DNA from: Syntrophomonadaceae bacterium
Lineage (GTDB): Bacteria > Bacillota > PH28-bin88
NCBI GenBank assembly: GCA_018333865.1
Contig: JAGXSE010000001.1
Span: 155,126-219,125 of the forward strand
Length of the DNA: 64,000 bases
Direction of reading: 5' to 3'
Below are positions 1 through 9,016 of this stretch, one piece after another; position 1 is the first letter of the stretch; each line of letters starts with the position of its first letter. Position numbers and translations under genes: made by a program. The notes under the pieces were generated by a model. It saw only the letters and a program-made list of their open reading frames with translations, did no database searches and was not told the DNA's origin.

Positions 1-329
1 CAGATTTTTTGATTGATGCGCAGCTTGTTTGGATCAATCCCAGGATTTAGCTCAATTAAACGCTGGACGGTAGTGCCGACTGCCCTGGCTATGGCATACA
101 AAGTGTCTCCTGCTGCGACTTCCCAATATACCCCTGAAAGGCATGGCGGCATATCGGGAATGCAGATAATTTGCCCAACATGCAACCGCCTGGGGTCTAC
201 GCCAGGGTTCAGTTTTTTTATGGCGTCTACGGTAGTGTTTATATGAGAGGCAATTATAAAGTAGGTATCTCCTGGTCTAATTTTCCAAAACCTCCCAGTG
301 GGACAAGGTGGCAATTGACGATTCTCCAT
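1..329 (-). CDS. LysM-domain protein, 3' end beyond the window
   Basis: Reading the minus strand from an ATG at 329 gives an uninterrupted frame to the window edge (109 codons seen). AGGGAGGGG-like ribosome binding bases lie at 332-342. Two LysM repeats are visible: residues about 14-58 (WKIRPGDTYFIIAS, LNPGVDP, LHVGQIICIP) and about 68-109 (WEVAAGDTLYAIARAVGTT, LNPGIDP). LysM domains bind N-acetylglucosamine in peptidoglycan or spore cortex. No signal peptide precedes the first repeat, which fits spore-assembly LysM proteins made in the mother cell. The downstream domain, and so the exact function, cannot be seen. Confidence 0.85.
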   Translation of the reverse strand, partial: MENRQLPPCPTGRFWKIRPGDTYFIIASHINTTVDAIKKLNPGVDPRRLHVGQIICIPDMPPCLSGVYWEVAAGDTLYAIARAVGTTVQRLIELNPGIDPNKLRINQKI

Positions 330-539
330 ACAAGCCCTCCCCTAATAGTTTTATGTTTCATAATATGTTTGGGTAAAGTACCAGGTGACAGATAAACCAT
401 AGATTTGAGAAACTGCGTCATTATTTGCTGATGTTATGAAGGGAATTGTCCGGCAATGGAGAATATACAATAAATATTCCACATTCCTCAAAGGACTTGG
501 AAATAGATGCAGAACTACTGCAAAAGAAGGGGGTATCAT

Positions 540-1388
540 ATGCCTGTCAAATTAGTAACCGATGGCACCTGTGACATTGATAGTCAATTACTGCAAGAGT
601 ACGAGATCACCGTGGTTCCGCTTACCGTGAATTTTCCTGATGTATCTTTTAAAAACAACGAAGTATCCTTGGATTCTTTTTACTTAAAGTTGGAAACTGA
701 TAAGGTTTTTCCTACTTCTTCGCAACCGTCCCAGGGAGAGTTCTACACTGTTTTCGAGGATTTAATTGAAAATGGAAATGATGTTGTAGCTATTGTTTTA
801 TCCGCAGGGGTTAGTGGCACCTTTGAATCCGCTGCAGGCGCCCGAGAAATGCTGTTGCAAAAGTATCCGGAAGCTAAGATAGAGGTCCTAGATTCGAAGG
901 TTACTGCAATGGCTCTGGGGTTAGCAGTCATTGATGCAGCAAAAGCGGTAAAAGCCGGAAAAATTTTTGCTGAAGTCGTAGCACAGGCTCAAGAGGCAAT
1001 TGAGAAAGTGCGATTTTATTTCGCCCCCGCGACATTGGAGTATTTAAGGCGGGGTGGCCGGATCGGAGGTGCCGCAGCATTGCTGGGCTCACTGCTTAGC
1101 ATTAATCCCATCTTGTATTATGTCAATGGGAAAACTGCTGTAAAGGAAAAAGTAAGAGGTGCCGGCGCTGCGGTAACGAGAATGCTTAATTTGCTGCACG
1201 AAGACTATGTAGCCCACGGATTGGACAGTATTGTCGTGCAACATATTAGAAATGTAAGCAAAGCCAAAGAAGTCGCTCAGAAAATATTTGAACGCTATGG
1301 CATTGAACCGCTTATTGTGCAGGTCGGGCCTATTGTAGGACTTCATGTTGGTCCGGGAACAATTGGCATCATGTACAAAATAAAATAG
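540..1388 (+). CDS. DegV family fatty-acid-binding protein
   Basis: A 282-residue protein of the DegV/FakB family. These proteins bind a fatty acid between two domains and, in Firmicutes, can present it to the kinase FakA for acyl-phosphate formation. Visible signatures are the N-terminal KLVTDGTCDI, the TSQPSQGEF motif near residue 60, SAGVSGTFESA near 90, LEYLRRGGRIGG near 165 and the C-terminal GLHVGPGTIG. The ATG at 540 is preferred over an upstream in-frame start because AGAAGGGGG lies just before it. No FakA kinase gene is seen in this window, so the partner must be encoded elsewhere. It is convergent with the receptor gene, only 11 bases apart. Confidence 0.9.
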   Translation: MPVKLVTDGTCDIDSQLLQEYEITVVPLTVNFPDVSFKNNEVSLDSFYLKLETDKVFPTSSQPSQGEFYTVFEDLIENGNDVVAIVLSAGVSGTFESAAGAREMLLQKYPEAKIEVLDSKVTAMALGLAVIDAAKAVKAGKIFAEVVAQAQEAIEKVRFYFAPATLEYLRRGGRIGGAAALLGSLLSINPILYYVNGKTAVKEKVRGAGAAVTRMLNLLHEDYVAHGLDSIVVQHIRNVSKAKEVAQKIFERYGIEPLIVQVGPIVGLHVGPGTIGIMYKIK

Positions 1389-1399
1389 GTAATATTAGC

Positions 1400-2575
1400 C
1401 TAAGCAATATTATTTATCATTTCCACCAGCTTATTGCTTGTAGCAGCAATATTTGACAGGGACTTGGTAATTGCGGCTACCGCATGTTTCTCATCATGGG
1501 CAGAATGTACGATCTTGTTTGTACCTGATTGATTCTCTTTTATGGCGGAAGACAGGTTGTTTAAAGATGGGGCTAAATCCTGAACACCAGAAAGCACCTC
1601 ATCAATCGAATGCCTGATGCTTTCAACTGATTTGCGGCTTTCTTCGGCTAATTTCCTTACTTCCTGGGCTACAACAGCAAAACCTCTTCCTTGTGCTCCG
1701 GCCCGGGCTGCTTCAATAGCAGCATTTAAGGCCAACAGATTAATCTGGCCGGCAATATGTTTAATTACTTCTACTATCTTGCTTATTTTCTCGGTTGCCT
1801 GTGACAGGGATCCGGATAGCTCTACGGAATGCCTGACCATCCCCACTTCGTTTTGCATTTGTTTATCTAACTCGTTGATGGTAGTTGCAGTAATGTCAAT
1901 AGAAGCGGATACCTCTTCTGTAAGTGCTAAAATTTCTTCTATTTCGTTATTGAGTATTCTGGAAATCTGGGCTGCTTCTTTGGAAAGTTGTTGGAAATTA
2001 AATAATGTGAGACGTTCCATAACATTTTTTATTGATTCTATTGTTGGGATCCGCTTGGCGGAGATTATGGTGACACCTGGAGACAAAAACTCTCTGTATT
2101 TCGTCCTCAGTGCCCCATTGGGTCCTACAATTGTTTCTGCCCCAATGATGAACCTGGATTTTGACAGCAAGTTTCTTACTTCCTGTTCTCCAATTTCGCT
2201 AAATGGTACTAAGGAAAACCTCAAGTGTTTTATGTCATTCTCAATACAGTATTCAGCAATTTTTTTCGCCTGGGCTGAGTTGTTATTAAAAATAGCGACT
2301 TCTTCCTCTGGCGGAATTTTAGCGACATTGATATAGAATTTTGTTTCGGGTATCAGTTCCATCGGGACTATTTTCTCTTTAGGTATTTTTTTGGCAGCTT
2401 CTTCTACCCTGGTCGGTAAGGCAATAAAAATATCCCCGATAGTGTTCTCGGTGATATCCTTAATGTCATAAGCTTTAACTAAGGCATGTTTTCCCAGGAG
2501 ATTTTCCGTAGCTTCCTTTAGTTCGTTAGCTATAGCAGAATTACTCCCAATCGTACCAATTTGAATCTGCTTCAT
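1400..2575 (-). CDS. Soluble methyl-accepting chemotaxis-type receptor
   Basis: A 391-residue protein whose C-terminal 200 residues form the coiled-coil signalling domain of methyl-accepting chemotaxis proteins. The hairpin tip region contains [32 protein letters not shown] and ESRKSVESI, which contact CheA/CheW. There is no membrane segment, so it should be cytoplasmic. The N-terminal 150 or so residues (starting [19 protein letters not shown]) look like an alpha/beta ligand-sensing domain that I do not recognise. The ATG at 2575 is chosen because a GGGGG ribosome binding site precedes it; the open frame extends to 2755 without a better start. The ligand is unknown and no chemotaxis kinase genes are nearby. 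Confidence 0.85.
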   Translation of the reverse strand: MKQIQIGTIGSNSAIANELKEATENLLGKHALVKAYDIKDITENTIGDIFIALPTRVEEAAKKIPKEKIVPMELIPETKFYINVAKIPPEEEVAIFNNNSAQAKKIAEYCIENDIKHLRFSLVPFSEIGEQEVRNLLSKSRFIIGAETIVGPNGALRTKYREFLSPGVTIISAKRIPTIESIKNVMERLTLFNFQQLSKEAAQISRILNNEIEEILALTEEVSASIDITATTINELDKQMQNEVGMVRHSVELSGSLSQATEKISKIVEVIKHIAGQINLLALNAAIEAARAGAQGRGFAVVAQEVRKLAEESRKSVESIRHSIDEVLSGVQDLAPSLNNLSSAIKENQSGTNKIVHSAHDEKHAVAAITKSLSNIAATSNKLVEMINNIA

Positions 2576-2785
2576 ATACGCTGGCCCCCTTATAATTGAG
2601 AAAATTAGCACAAACGTTAGAATAATAATTCTTTGTAAGTATATTCTACATAAATTACTGATATCTTTCAATAATTTAAATTGTAGGCAGTGCAAACAAT
2701 TTTGCATGTTTATACATATAAAGAGGCGAAAAGATGTCCCTCGTCTAATTGTCATTAATCAATGAAATAACTGCAACAATAATTG

Positions 2786-2809
2786 AAAAACGGGGGGATT
2801 CCCCCGTTA
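2786..2809 (-). terminator. Intrinsic terminator after the DUF3243 gene
   Basis: An inverted repeat AACGGGGG/CCCCCCGTT with a GATT-type loop, followed on the minus strand by a T run. It sits immediately after the stop of the minus-strand DUF3243 gene. Confidence 0.8.
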
Positions 2810-3055
2810 TTAGTGATTTTTTAACATCTTAACCAGCATGCTTGCCAGGGCCTGTCTTTCCTTTTCATCTCCCTCGGTCCACAGATTTTTTAATAACCTG
2901 TTTTCTGGGATATCAGGCTCAATATTGGTTGCCAGGAAATTTCCCAGTTGAGTAGCTGATTTGGTTATTTCGTTTTCATTCATTCCCATTGCTTTTGCCT
3001 GATCCATAGCACTGGACAACGTGTCTAACCACTGGTCGAAGTTGTTTATTTGCAT
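2810..3055 (-). CDS. DUF3243 family small protein (YmfJ-like)
   Basis: An 81-residue soluble protein resembling the DUF3243 family of Firmicutes (B. subtilis YmfJ), whose function is not established. Matching features are the N-terminal FDQWLDTLSSAMDQAKAMGM, the central ATQLGNFLA and the C-terminal ERQALASMLVKMLK. The start at 3055 follows AAAGGAGGAA with good spacing; an upstream in-frame ATG would put the ribosome binding site inside the gene. It is followed directly by its own intrinsic terminator, so it is probably a single-gene transcript. Confidence 0.8.
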   Translation of the reverse strand: MQINNFDQWLDTLSSAMDQAKAMGMNENEITKSATQLGNFLATNIEPDIPENRLLKNLWTEGDEKERQALASMLVKMLKNH

Positions 3056-3234
3056 TATTTTTCCTCCTTTCATGCTCTCGTTTAGCAAGGCTTTTGTTTC
3101 CTCGCATGTTATTATGGTCTTTTTTTGCTTTATTAATTAATTGGTTCCCTGTCTTTTTGATTGCGATGTAAAAAAGAAGGAAGTAAAATTAAAAAAGTTG
3201 AATAATAATTTTGTCATTTCAGGAGGTGTTAGTC

Positions 3235-3375
3235 ATGTTATATTACGGTCTTATAGCCCTGGTACTGAGCTTAATTATTCCTAGTTTCTTCAAAGTAGAT
3301 TCCTGGACAAAGAATCGTTACCGCCTGATCTTTGCCGGTCTTGTGATGCTTTTCCTTTCCATTCATGGTGGGTGA
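3235..3375 (+). CDS. Small membrane protein of 46 residues
   Basis: ATG at 3235 with AGGAGGTG ten bases upstream, ending at a TGA at 3373-3375. The product MLYYGLIALVLSLIIPSFF... has two hydrophobic stretches (about residues 3-18 and 32-43) separated by a charged turn (KVDSWTKNRYR), which fits a two-pass hairpin membrane peptide. No family is recognised. The strong ribosome binding site and the terminator 75 bases downstream support expression. Confidence 0.6.
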   Translation: MLYYGLIALVLSLIIPSFFKVDSWTKNRYRLIFAGLVMLFLSIHGG

Positions 3376-3448
3376 TAAGCCTTTAATTGCTTTTGAGTTA
3401 TAACGAAATTCGACAGGTGCTGCTAAAACAGGCGCCTATCAGGTAGCA

Positions 3449-3478
3449 TATAACCCATTTTGGGGTTATATTTTTTTG
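3449..3478 (+). terminator. Intrinsic terminator
   Basis: The inverted repeat ATATAACCC/GGGGTTATA is followed by seven T residues. It lies downstream of the 46-residue membrane protein gene. Confidence 0.8.
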
Positions 3479-3608
3479 TTTGCTGCACGAATCCATTACA
3501 ATAGTTCCTGACTATGGCAATACTAACTTAACTATCCATATAATTATTGGCTTTTGCAGGACATAATAACTGCAAGAAATATTTAAACAATTGTGGGAGT
3601 GAATAAAA

Positions 3609-4103
3609 ATGAGGCGCAGGTACATGCTTGCAGCCATGATCCTGATTATGGGAGCATTTCTAACTGCTTGGGGGTTATCCTTTTTTAATCTAGCACCACC
3701 TCAAAAAAAGATAAAGTTGCCAGAAGGCATATTCGATCAGGAACCACAACCAGAGATCTTGCTCGTTGCAGACGAATACAGTCTTGCTCTGGTAAAAAGA
3801 GATTATAATAAGGCCAAGCGAATGGGTACACCAGCGAATAGCAAAATGATTGAAGCAAATATCCGCCCCTATATAGAAAAGCTTTATCAAAATAACGGTA
3901 ATAGAGATTTATTTAAGTCCGTAGTATTTGAGCGCGCGCTTTTAGTGGACGAGAATTTAGATGATTTGGTTGTATTAGAGAGCCTCAATTTTATTCATCC
4001 GATTGGGAATAGCACCGGTGCCTATCTATCCTTCAGGATCAGAAAAAATGGAGAGAATTATCAGGTTGTTAGTACAAGAATAAAAGATAAAATTACTGAT
4101 TGA
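3609..4103 (+). CDS. Membrane-anchored protein of unknown function
   Basis: A 164-residue protein with an N-terminal RRRYM followed by one hydrophobic segment (about residues 6-28), predicted to act as an uncleaved anchor or signal peptide. The remainder is hydrophilic and would face outside, with a C-terminal half (SLALVKRDYNKAKR..., GAYLSFRIRKNGENYQVVSTRI) reminiscent of small NTF2/DUF4878-like extracytoplasmic domains. This similarity is only an impression. The start is supported by GGGAG at 3596-3600. It is not clearly linked to its neighbours. Confidence 0.7.
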   Translation: MRRRYMLAAMILIMGAFLTAWGLSFFNLAPPQKKIKLPEGIFDQEPQPEILLVADEYSLALVKRDYNKAKRMGTPANSKMIEANIRPYIEKLYQNNGNRDLFKSVVFERALLVDENLDDLVVLESLNFIHPIGNSTGAYLSFRIRKNGENYQVVSTRIKDKITD

Positions 4104-4229
4104 AAGTTGACACCACGTTTTGTTTATTTTGTAAATTGAAAAAAGCAAAAGCAAGGAACCGGAGATCAGATAAGTTATTGATATTGTGGCAATAATTAAA
4201 TATCTTCTTGTGGGGGTGACACGTTCCTG

Positions 4230-5486
4230 GTGAATGCAATTGGCCTGTGGGAATGGGCTTTATTATTGTTTTTATTTTTATTGTCCAGTTTTTTCTCGGC
4301 AGCTGAAGCAGCTTTGTTTTCGATCAGACCGGTCAAAATCAGACAACTATTGGAAAAAAAGGTGCCAGGTTCACATATAGTTGAGAAATTAGTCAATAGG
4401 CCCAATAACCTTCTGGCGACCATCCTTGTTGGCAACACTATTGTAACCATTGCCGCTACTGCTATGGCGACCTCGATGGCATTGAGAATCTTCGGCAAGG
4501 GAGGAGTAGGGATTGCAGTTTTTGCTTTATCAGTAATAATACTGTTATTTGGGGAATTAACACCAAAGACCTATGCGGCAAATAACCAGGAAAAAGTTTC
4601 TTTAAGGGTTGCCAGACCATTATTATTGCTGCAAAAAGTTTTAGCACCGCTAATAAAGCTTTTCGGCAGTCTGGCAAACCTTTTTGTTGTAATTTTAGGT
4701 GGAGAGGTTAAGAGCCAACATGGTTTCGTTTCATCAGAGGAAATCAAAACTATGGTTAACGTTGGGCTTGAGGAAGGAGTTATCCCCCCGCAGCAATGCA
4801 GGATGATTGACAGCATTTTTAGCTTAAATAACATTAAAGTTAGAGAAATTATGGTTCCCAGAGTAGACATTGTTGGAGCTCCCTCTGGTTCACCCTTATG
4901 TTATGCCTGCGAACTTATAGCCCGGACAGGCCATTCCCGTTTTCCTGTGTACGTAGAAAACCTGGATAAAGTCATTGGAATTATTTATGCCAAAGATATT
5001 ATAGTCCATTGCAAAACAAAGGATGAGTATCTGCCGGTAAATGATCTGATGCGGGAATGTTTTTTTGTTCCTGAAACCAAAAGGGTAGGTGAAATGATTA
5101 AATACCTCCAGCATAGAAATAGCAATGCAGCTATTGTAGTAGATGAATTCGGCGGAACTGCGGGAATGGTGACTTTAGAGGATCTGTTGAAATATATAGT
5201 GGGAGATATTATTTCAGAAAGTCCTCAGGTAGCCAGCGATAACCGAACTAGCTGGCTTGGCCCAGGGGAAGTACTGGTTAATGCCTGTTTGTCAATTAAC
5301 GAAGTTAACCAATTGCTTAATGTCAATTTGCCACAAGAACATTATGATACACTGGCAGGATTGGTACTGGGGCTTTTGGGAAATGTGCCTCAAAAAGGCC
5401 AAGCGGCAGTCTTTCATGGCCTACGTTTTATAGTGGAAGAAACCGAAGGTAACCGGATTAGAAAAATAAGGATATTAAAAAAATAA
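4230..5486 (+). CDS. CorC/HlyC-type CNNM transporter-like membrane protein
   Basis: A 418-residue protein with the hemolysin C/CorC (CNNM) architecture. Residues 1-180 form a DUF21 membrane domain (FFSAAEAALFSI, NTIVTIAATAMATS, LFGELTPKTYAANN). Residues about 200-320 form a CBS pair (IMVPRVDIVGAP, VVDEFGGTAGMVTLEDLLKYIVGDI), and residues about 335-418 a CorC_HlyC transporter-associated domain. Members are linked to Mg2+/Co2+ resistance or efflux. The GTG start at 4230 follows a TGGGGGTGA at somewhat long spacing, so an exact start is uncertain. It appears monocistronic. Confidence 0.9.
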   Translation: MNAIGLWEWALLLFLFLLSSFFSAAEAALFSIRPVKIRQLLEKKVPGSHIVEKLVNRPNNLLATILVGNTIVTIAATAMATSMALRIFGKGGVGIAVFALSVIILLFGELTPKTYAANNQEKVSLRVARPLLLLQKVLAPLIKLFGSLANLFVVILGGEVKSQHGFVSSEEIKTMVNVGLEEGVIPPQQCRMIDSIFSLNNIKVREIMVPRVDIVGAPSGSPLCYACELIARTGHSRFPVYVENLDKVIGIIYAKDIIVHCKTKDEYLPVNDLMRECFFVPETKRVGEMIKYLQHRNSNAAIVVDEFGGTAGMVTLEDLLKYIVGDIISESPQVASDNRTSWLGPGEVLVNACLSINEVNQLLNVNLPQEHYDTLAGLVLGLLGNVPQKGQAAVFHGLRFIVEETEGNRIRKIRILKK

Positions 5487-5513
5487 TGTTAACCTATTGG
5501 GCACCTTTTGCTC

Positions 5514-5529
5514 AATGATTATAATCATT
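5514..5529. promoter_or_regulatory. Perfect 16-bp palindrome, possible operator
   Basis: AATGATTATAATCATT is perfectly self-complementary and lies about 85 bases upstream of the PHP phosphatase gene. The sequence resembles AT-rich Fur/PerR-type boxes, but no regulator can be assigned from the window. Confidence 0.3.
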
Positions 5530-5615
5530 TGTCTTTTATCCTGCCAATTGGTTGTTGAGCAGAAAGAAAAATATTGGTAGAATTGAGCAAAAGAACCCTG
5601 TAGGAGGAAAATTGC

Positions 5616-6416
5616 TTGCTGGACTTATTTGCCGATTACCATGTGCACTCAAGTTATTCTATTGACGGTGAGGGAACAATAAAAAATTTCTGCCGGCGCG
5701 CGGTCGAAATTGGCTTGAAGGAAATTGTTTTTACTGAGCATTTTGATTATCAACCCTCAGATCTGAGTACCGGGTATTTTGATTATGCAGGATACTCTGA
5801 AGAAGTCAAACAATGCAGAGACGAATTTGCTAAACACTTGACGGTTAAAATGGGGTTAGAGCTGGGGGAAACCCACTTGTACAAGGAAGAAACTGACAGC
5901 TTCCTGGCAGGTAAAGAATTTGATTTTTTAATCGGATCTGTTCATTGGATAGGAACGCAAGCCTTGCATATTGATTTTTGCAGTTCTAAAGAGATAGACG
6001 AAGCTTTTAAAAAGTACTTTTTTGAAGTGTTACGACTGACAAAGAGCGGTGGTTTTCATGTTCTTGGGCATTTGGACGTCATCAAACGCTATACTCCTTC
6101 ATGGTATCCCCACTTTAATGCAGAACGTTATCAAGAAGAGATTTCTGCTATATTAGAGGTTGCGGTAGCAAAAGGCATTGGGTTGGAAATAAACACATCA
6201 GGCTTCAGGCATGGCTTAAATGAGACTCTTCCTGCCAGGACTATCTTGACCTGGTATAAAAGAATGGGTGGAGAAATAATTACTATAGGCTCTGATAGCC
6301 ATCGGGTTTTAGATTTGGGCAATGGATTACATAAAGGCTATGAGTTGGCAGGAAGCATTGGTTTCCGGTATATCGCTAGTTATTCTAAGGGTCAGATCCA
6401 TTTTCGCAGCTTGTAG
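5616..6416 (+). CDS. hisJ: PHP-family histidinol-phosphatase (HisJ type)
   Basis: A 266-residue PHP-domain phosphoesterase of the HisJ type. That family dephosphorylates L-histidinol phosphate in histidine biosynthesis using a cluster of metal ions. Metal-binding motifs are visible in order: DYHVHSSYS (His9, His11), TEHFD (Glu41-His42), GLELGE, IGSVHW, HVLGHLD and GSDSHR near residue 230. The TTG start at 5616 follows TAGGAGG with correct spacing. No other histidine biosynthesis genes are nearby, so the substrate is inferred from family and length only. Confidence 0.8.
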   Translation: MLDLFADYHVHSSYSIDGEGTIKNFCRRAVEIGLKEIVFTEHFDYQPSDLSTGYFDYAGYSEEVKQCRDEFAKHLTVKMGLELGETHLYKEETDSFLAGKEFDFLIGSVHWIGTQALHIDFCSSKEIDEAFKKYFFEVLRLTKSGGFHVLGHLDVIKRYTPSWYPHFNAERYQEEISAILEVAVAKGIGLEINTSGFRHGLNETLPARTILTWYKRMGGEIITIGSDSHRVLDLGNGLHKGYELAGSIGFRYIASYSKGQIHFRSL

Positions 6417-6437
6417 TGACGAGGGGTGTGGGGAAAA

Positions 6438-7118
6438 ATGAGTTTAAGCAAGAAACTGAGCTGCTTTCTTATTCCATGCTTAATTTTATTATTTGCCCCC
6501 GGTTGCGGAAGCAAGGCGGTTACTCCGTTAAAGCCAGAGGCAGCAAAAGAAGAACAAGCGGCTCAAAGGCAAGGGACTGAGAGTGTAATCAATAAAAATC
6601 AACTGCCAAAGAAAGAAGATCCCATGCCAATCACGGATCAAACCACTAATTTCGATGGAGAGGTGTCCGAAAGGGATCTGGTTTTTAAAGTAGCGTATCT
6701 AAAAGAAAGTGATTTAGGGCTAGCAGGAATCATGCTCTATGATCCCCCGGAAAGAATTAAAGAGGTCTGGGGCATCCCTGAAAAAGTCGTTCCTGACTTG
6801 GATTATCCTAACACCGATATTTATTTGTATACCGTTGAAGGCAATACTAAGCTCAGTTTCTGGGTGAATAAAGAGCAGAATTATATTTTGGCTATTGTCG
6901 CCGAACAAGAAAGCGCAATTTCGGCTAAGTTGTCAGAAATTGAGACTCCGCGTGGCCTGCGTTTAGGACACCCTGTTGAAAAGCTGTTGGATATGTATGG
7001 ACCTTGGGTAGATGCTGGAGATGGCTTATTGTATTCTACAGAAGATATGATGATTGGATTAAAGATAGGGCTTACAGATGGCCATGTCTCCCGGATGTTT
7101 TTATTTATTGGAGACTAA
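6438..7118 (+). CDS. Putative lipoprotein of unknown function
   Basis: A 226-residue protein starting MSLSKKLSCFLIPCLILLFAPGC: a basic N-terminus, a hydrophobic core and a lipobox-like APGC, so it is probably a lipid-anchored extracytoplasmic protein. A Lys/Glu/Gln-rich linker (residues about 24-70) precedes a globular part with the phrases WGIPEKVVPDLDYP and GLRLGHPVEKLLDMYGPW. The repeated 'GIPEK / GHPVEKLL-YG' pattern suggests two related small domains. ATG 6438 is preferred to a GTG at 6426 for spacing to GAGGGGTGTGGGG. Function unknown. Confidence 0.7.
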   Translation: MSLSKKLSCFLIPCLILLFAPGCGSKAVTPLKPEAAKEEQAAQRQGTESVINKNQLPKKEDPMPITDQTTNFDGEVSERDLVFKVAYLKESDLGLAGIMLYDPPERIKEVWGIPEKVVPDLDYPNTDIYLYTVEGNTKLSFWVNKEQNYILAIVAEQESAISAKLSEIETPRGLRLGHPVEKLLDMYGPWVDAGDGLLYSTEDMMIGLKIGLTDGHVSRMFLFIGD

Positions 7119-7136
7119 CTTGATTTAAAAAAGTAG

Positions 7137-7155
7137 TAGCCCACGAAGTGGGCTA
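7137..7155 (-). terminator. Hairpin, probable minus-strand terminator
   Basis: A perfect TAGCCCAC/GTGGGCTA hairpin with a three-base loop. On the minus strand it is followed by CTACTTTTTT, which suits termination of transcripts coming from the DUF1657 gene. On the plus strand it lies 19 bases after the lipoprotein stop but lacks a T-tail. Confidence 0.55.
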
Positions 7156-7327
7156 AATTACATTGACACTTATTTTCTCGGAAAAAAACATTCAGGGCAG
7201 TTTGAGTTGCTCTTATTATTTTTGCCTTGGGGAGCTTGTTGGGAACAAAGGCCGTTTGAATACCAGAGGCAATCGTACCGGAAACAAAAATCATTTCCCA
7301 TGGTCTTACCTCCCCAAAATTTTGCTA

Positions 7328-7534
7328 TTATTTCATCTTGTACGGAGGTTCTTGTTGCTCAACGTAATTGATTCTGCCTTTCAAATTTTGGGCTATGCTT
7401 TCTAACTGGCGGGCATAGTTGTTAAAATCTGTTTGAGCATTCTTGTCCTGGGTATCTAACGCAAAGGTCTTTAGTGAGGCGCTAGCTGTTTCTATGCTGG
7501 CTAAACACTGGTGCAGCTTCTGTCCGACGGTCAT
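7328..7534 (-). CDS. DUF1657 family protein
   Basis: A 68-residue protein matching DUF1657, a small helical family common in spore-forming Firmicutes and often found beside spoVA-type or DUF421 genes. The signature is MTVGQKLHQCLASIETA at the start, FALDTQDKNA in the middle and GRINYVEQQEPPY at the end. AAGGAAGGGG lies before the ATG at 7534. No spoVA gene is next to it here. The role of the family is not established; a spore-associated role is an inference from its distribution. Confidence 0.85.
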   Translation of the reverse strand: MTVGQKLHQCLASIETASASLKTFALDTQDKNAQTDFNNYARQLESIAQNLKGRINYVEQQEPPYKMK

Positions 7535-7710
7535 ATTTTTCCCCTTCCTTGATAAGAGTTATATTAAGTATTAATTCTAGTATTTGCTCTAATTCTAATT
7601 ATATACAGCTAAATCGGCAAATAAAAAAGGAAAAAAAAGCTTGAAAAAGAATAAAAAAAGATGAGCCAGTAAATCCTGTATAGAACGCCATTTGCTGCTA
7701 TGGGAATTAA

Positions 7711-9003
7711 ATGGAAAGGGATGTGTTTAAGATGACAGGGAACGAATACCGTAAAGAAGCCGAAGAAGTTGTCGAGAAAACCCTTGAAGGCTATGCTGAA
7801 TATGTTAATGAAGGCTTAGCCAGGATGTTTCGTTTTTTAGGGTTTTCTACCTTGGAGTGGGAAAACTCTGGCGCAGTAGTTAAAGACATTTTCGGCAAGG
7901 AGTACATAGACTGTGGCGGATATGGAGTTTTCTTTCATGGTCATCGTCACCCAAAAGTAGTGACAGCTGTGAAAAAACAGTTAGAACATTTTCCCCTTTC
8001 AAACCGAATGCTGCCCCATAAACCGGTAGTTGACTTGGCCCGCTTATTGGCGGAAGTAACTCCCGGTGACCTCCAGTACAGCTTTTTTTGCAACAGCGGA
8101 GCTGAAGCTGTAGAAGGAGCATTAAAACTTGCTCGTGCATACACAAAGAGATCTGGAATTGTTTCAACTTATGGAGCATTTCATGGTAAGACATTTGGAT
8201 CACTATCAGCAAGTGGTCGAGAGCTTTATAGGGAGCAATTTTATCCTCTTTTGCCGGGAGTTGCCCATGTCCCATTTGGGGATACAAAAGCCATGGCAGA
8301 GGCAGTTAGTGAGGAAACAGCAGCAGTTATTCTGGAACCTATTCAAGGTGAGGGGGGAGTTTTGCTCCCGCCGGATAATTATTTAAACGAGGTCAGAGAT
8401 TTGTGCAACAAAACAGGAGCCCTGTTGGTGCTTGATGAAGTCCAGACCGGCATAGGGAGAACCGGCAAGATGTTTGCCTGTGAACACTGGCAGGTAATAC
8501 CAGATATTATCTGCATGTCGAAATCGTTAGGCGGTGGGGTTATGCCGCTAGGAGCCTTTACAACCAAAAAAGAAATTTTTGAGCCCTTTAACGAGAACCC
8601 ATACCTCCATTCATCAACCTTCGGAGGAAATCCTTTGGCTTGTGCTGCCGGCTATGCGGCTATTCAAACCATTTTACAAGATGGACTGCTGGAAAGAGCT
8701 GTTAGGCTGGGGGACTATGCCATGTCAAAATTAAGCCGATTGAAAGAGCAGTTTCCGCAAGTAATCGCTGAGGTTAGGGGAAAGGGTCTTTTAATTGGAA
8801 TAGAAATGGAAGATGAGGGCGCTGGCGGTTTCCTCGTTTCCAGGTTGCTGGAACAGGGAGTGCTCATTGTAGTCTCCTTGAATAGACCTAAAGTAATTAG
8901 ATTTATGCCGCCTGCGATAATCTCGGATGAACAACTGGATATCGCCTTAAACGCAGTAGCTGAAGCAGTCAGCTATGTAAACGAAATGATTGCTCAATCT
9001 TAA
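7711..9003 (+). CDS. Class III PLP aminotransferase, putrescine/4-aminobutyrate type
   Basis: A 430-residue class III (omega) aminotransferase, close in pattern to putrescine aminotransferase (PatA/YgjG). Visible landmarks are GGYGVFFHGHRHPKVV, CNSGAEAVEGALKLAR (phosphate contact), AFHGKTFGSLSASG, EPIQGEGG, DEVQTGIGRTGKMFACEHW (the Asp binding the PLP ring nitrogen) and the Schiff-base lysine in MSKSLGGGVMPLGAF near residue 270. Such enzymes move the terminal amino group of a diamine or omega-amino acid to 2-oxoglutarate or pyruvate. ATG 7711 or ATG 7732 could be the start. The exact substrate cannot be read from the sequence. Confidence 0.85.
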   Translation: MERDVFKMTGNEYRKEAEEVVEKTLEGYAEYVNEGLARMFRFLGFSTLEWENSGAVVKDIFGKEYIDCGGYGVFFHGHRHPKVVTAVKKQLEHFPLSNRMLPHKPVVDLARLLAEVTPGDLQYSFFCNSGAEAVEGALKLARAYTKRSGIVSTYGAFHGKTFGSLSASGRELYREQFYPLLPGVAHVPFGDTKAMAEAVSEETAAVILEPIQGEGGVLLPPDNYLNEVRDLCNKTGALLVLDEVQTGIGRTGKMFACEHWQVIPDIICMSKSLGGGVMPLGAFTTKKEIFEPFNENPYLHSSTFGGNPLACAAGYAAIQTILQDGLLERAVRLGDYAMSKLSRLKEQFPQVIAEVRGKGLLIGIEMEDEGAGGFLVSRLLEQGVLIVVSLNRPKVIRFMPPAIISDEQLDIALNAVAEAVSYVNEMIAQS

Positions 9004-9016
9004 AGGAGGGAATTTT

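Noticed and set aside
1617..2336. A 239-codon plus-strand frame opposite the chemoreceptor gene
   Set aside because: Fully antisense to a clear coding region; its sequence has no family features and no ribosome binding site.
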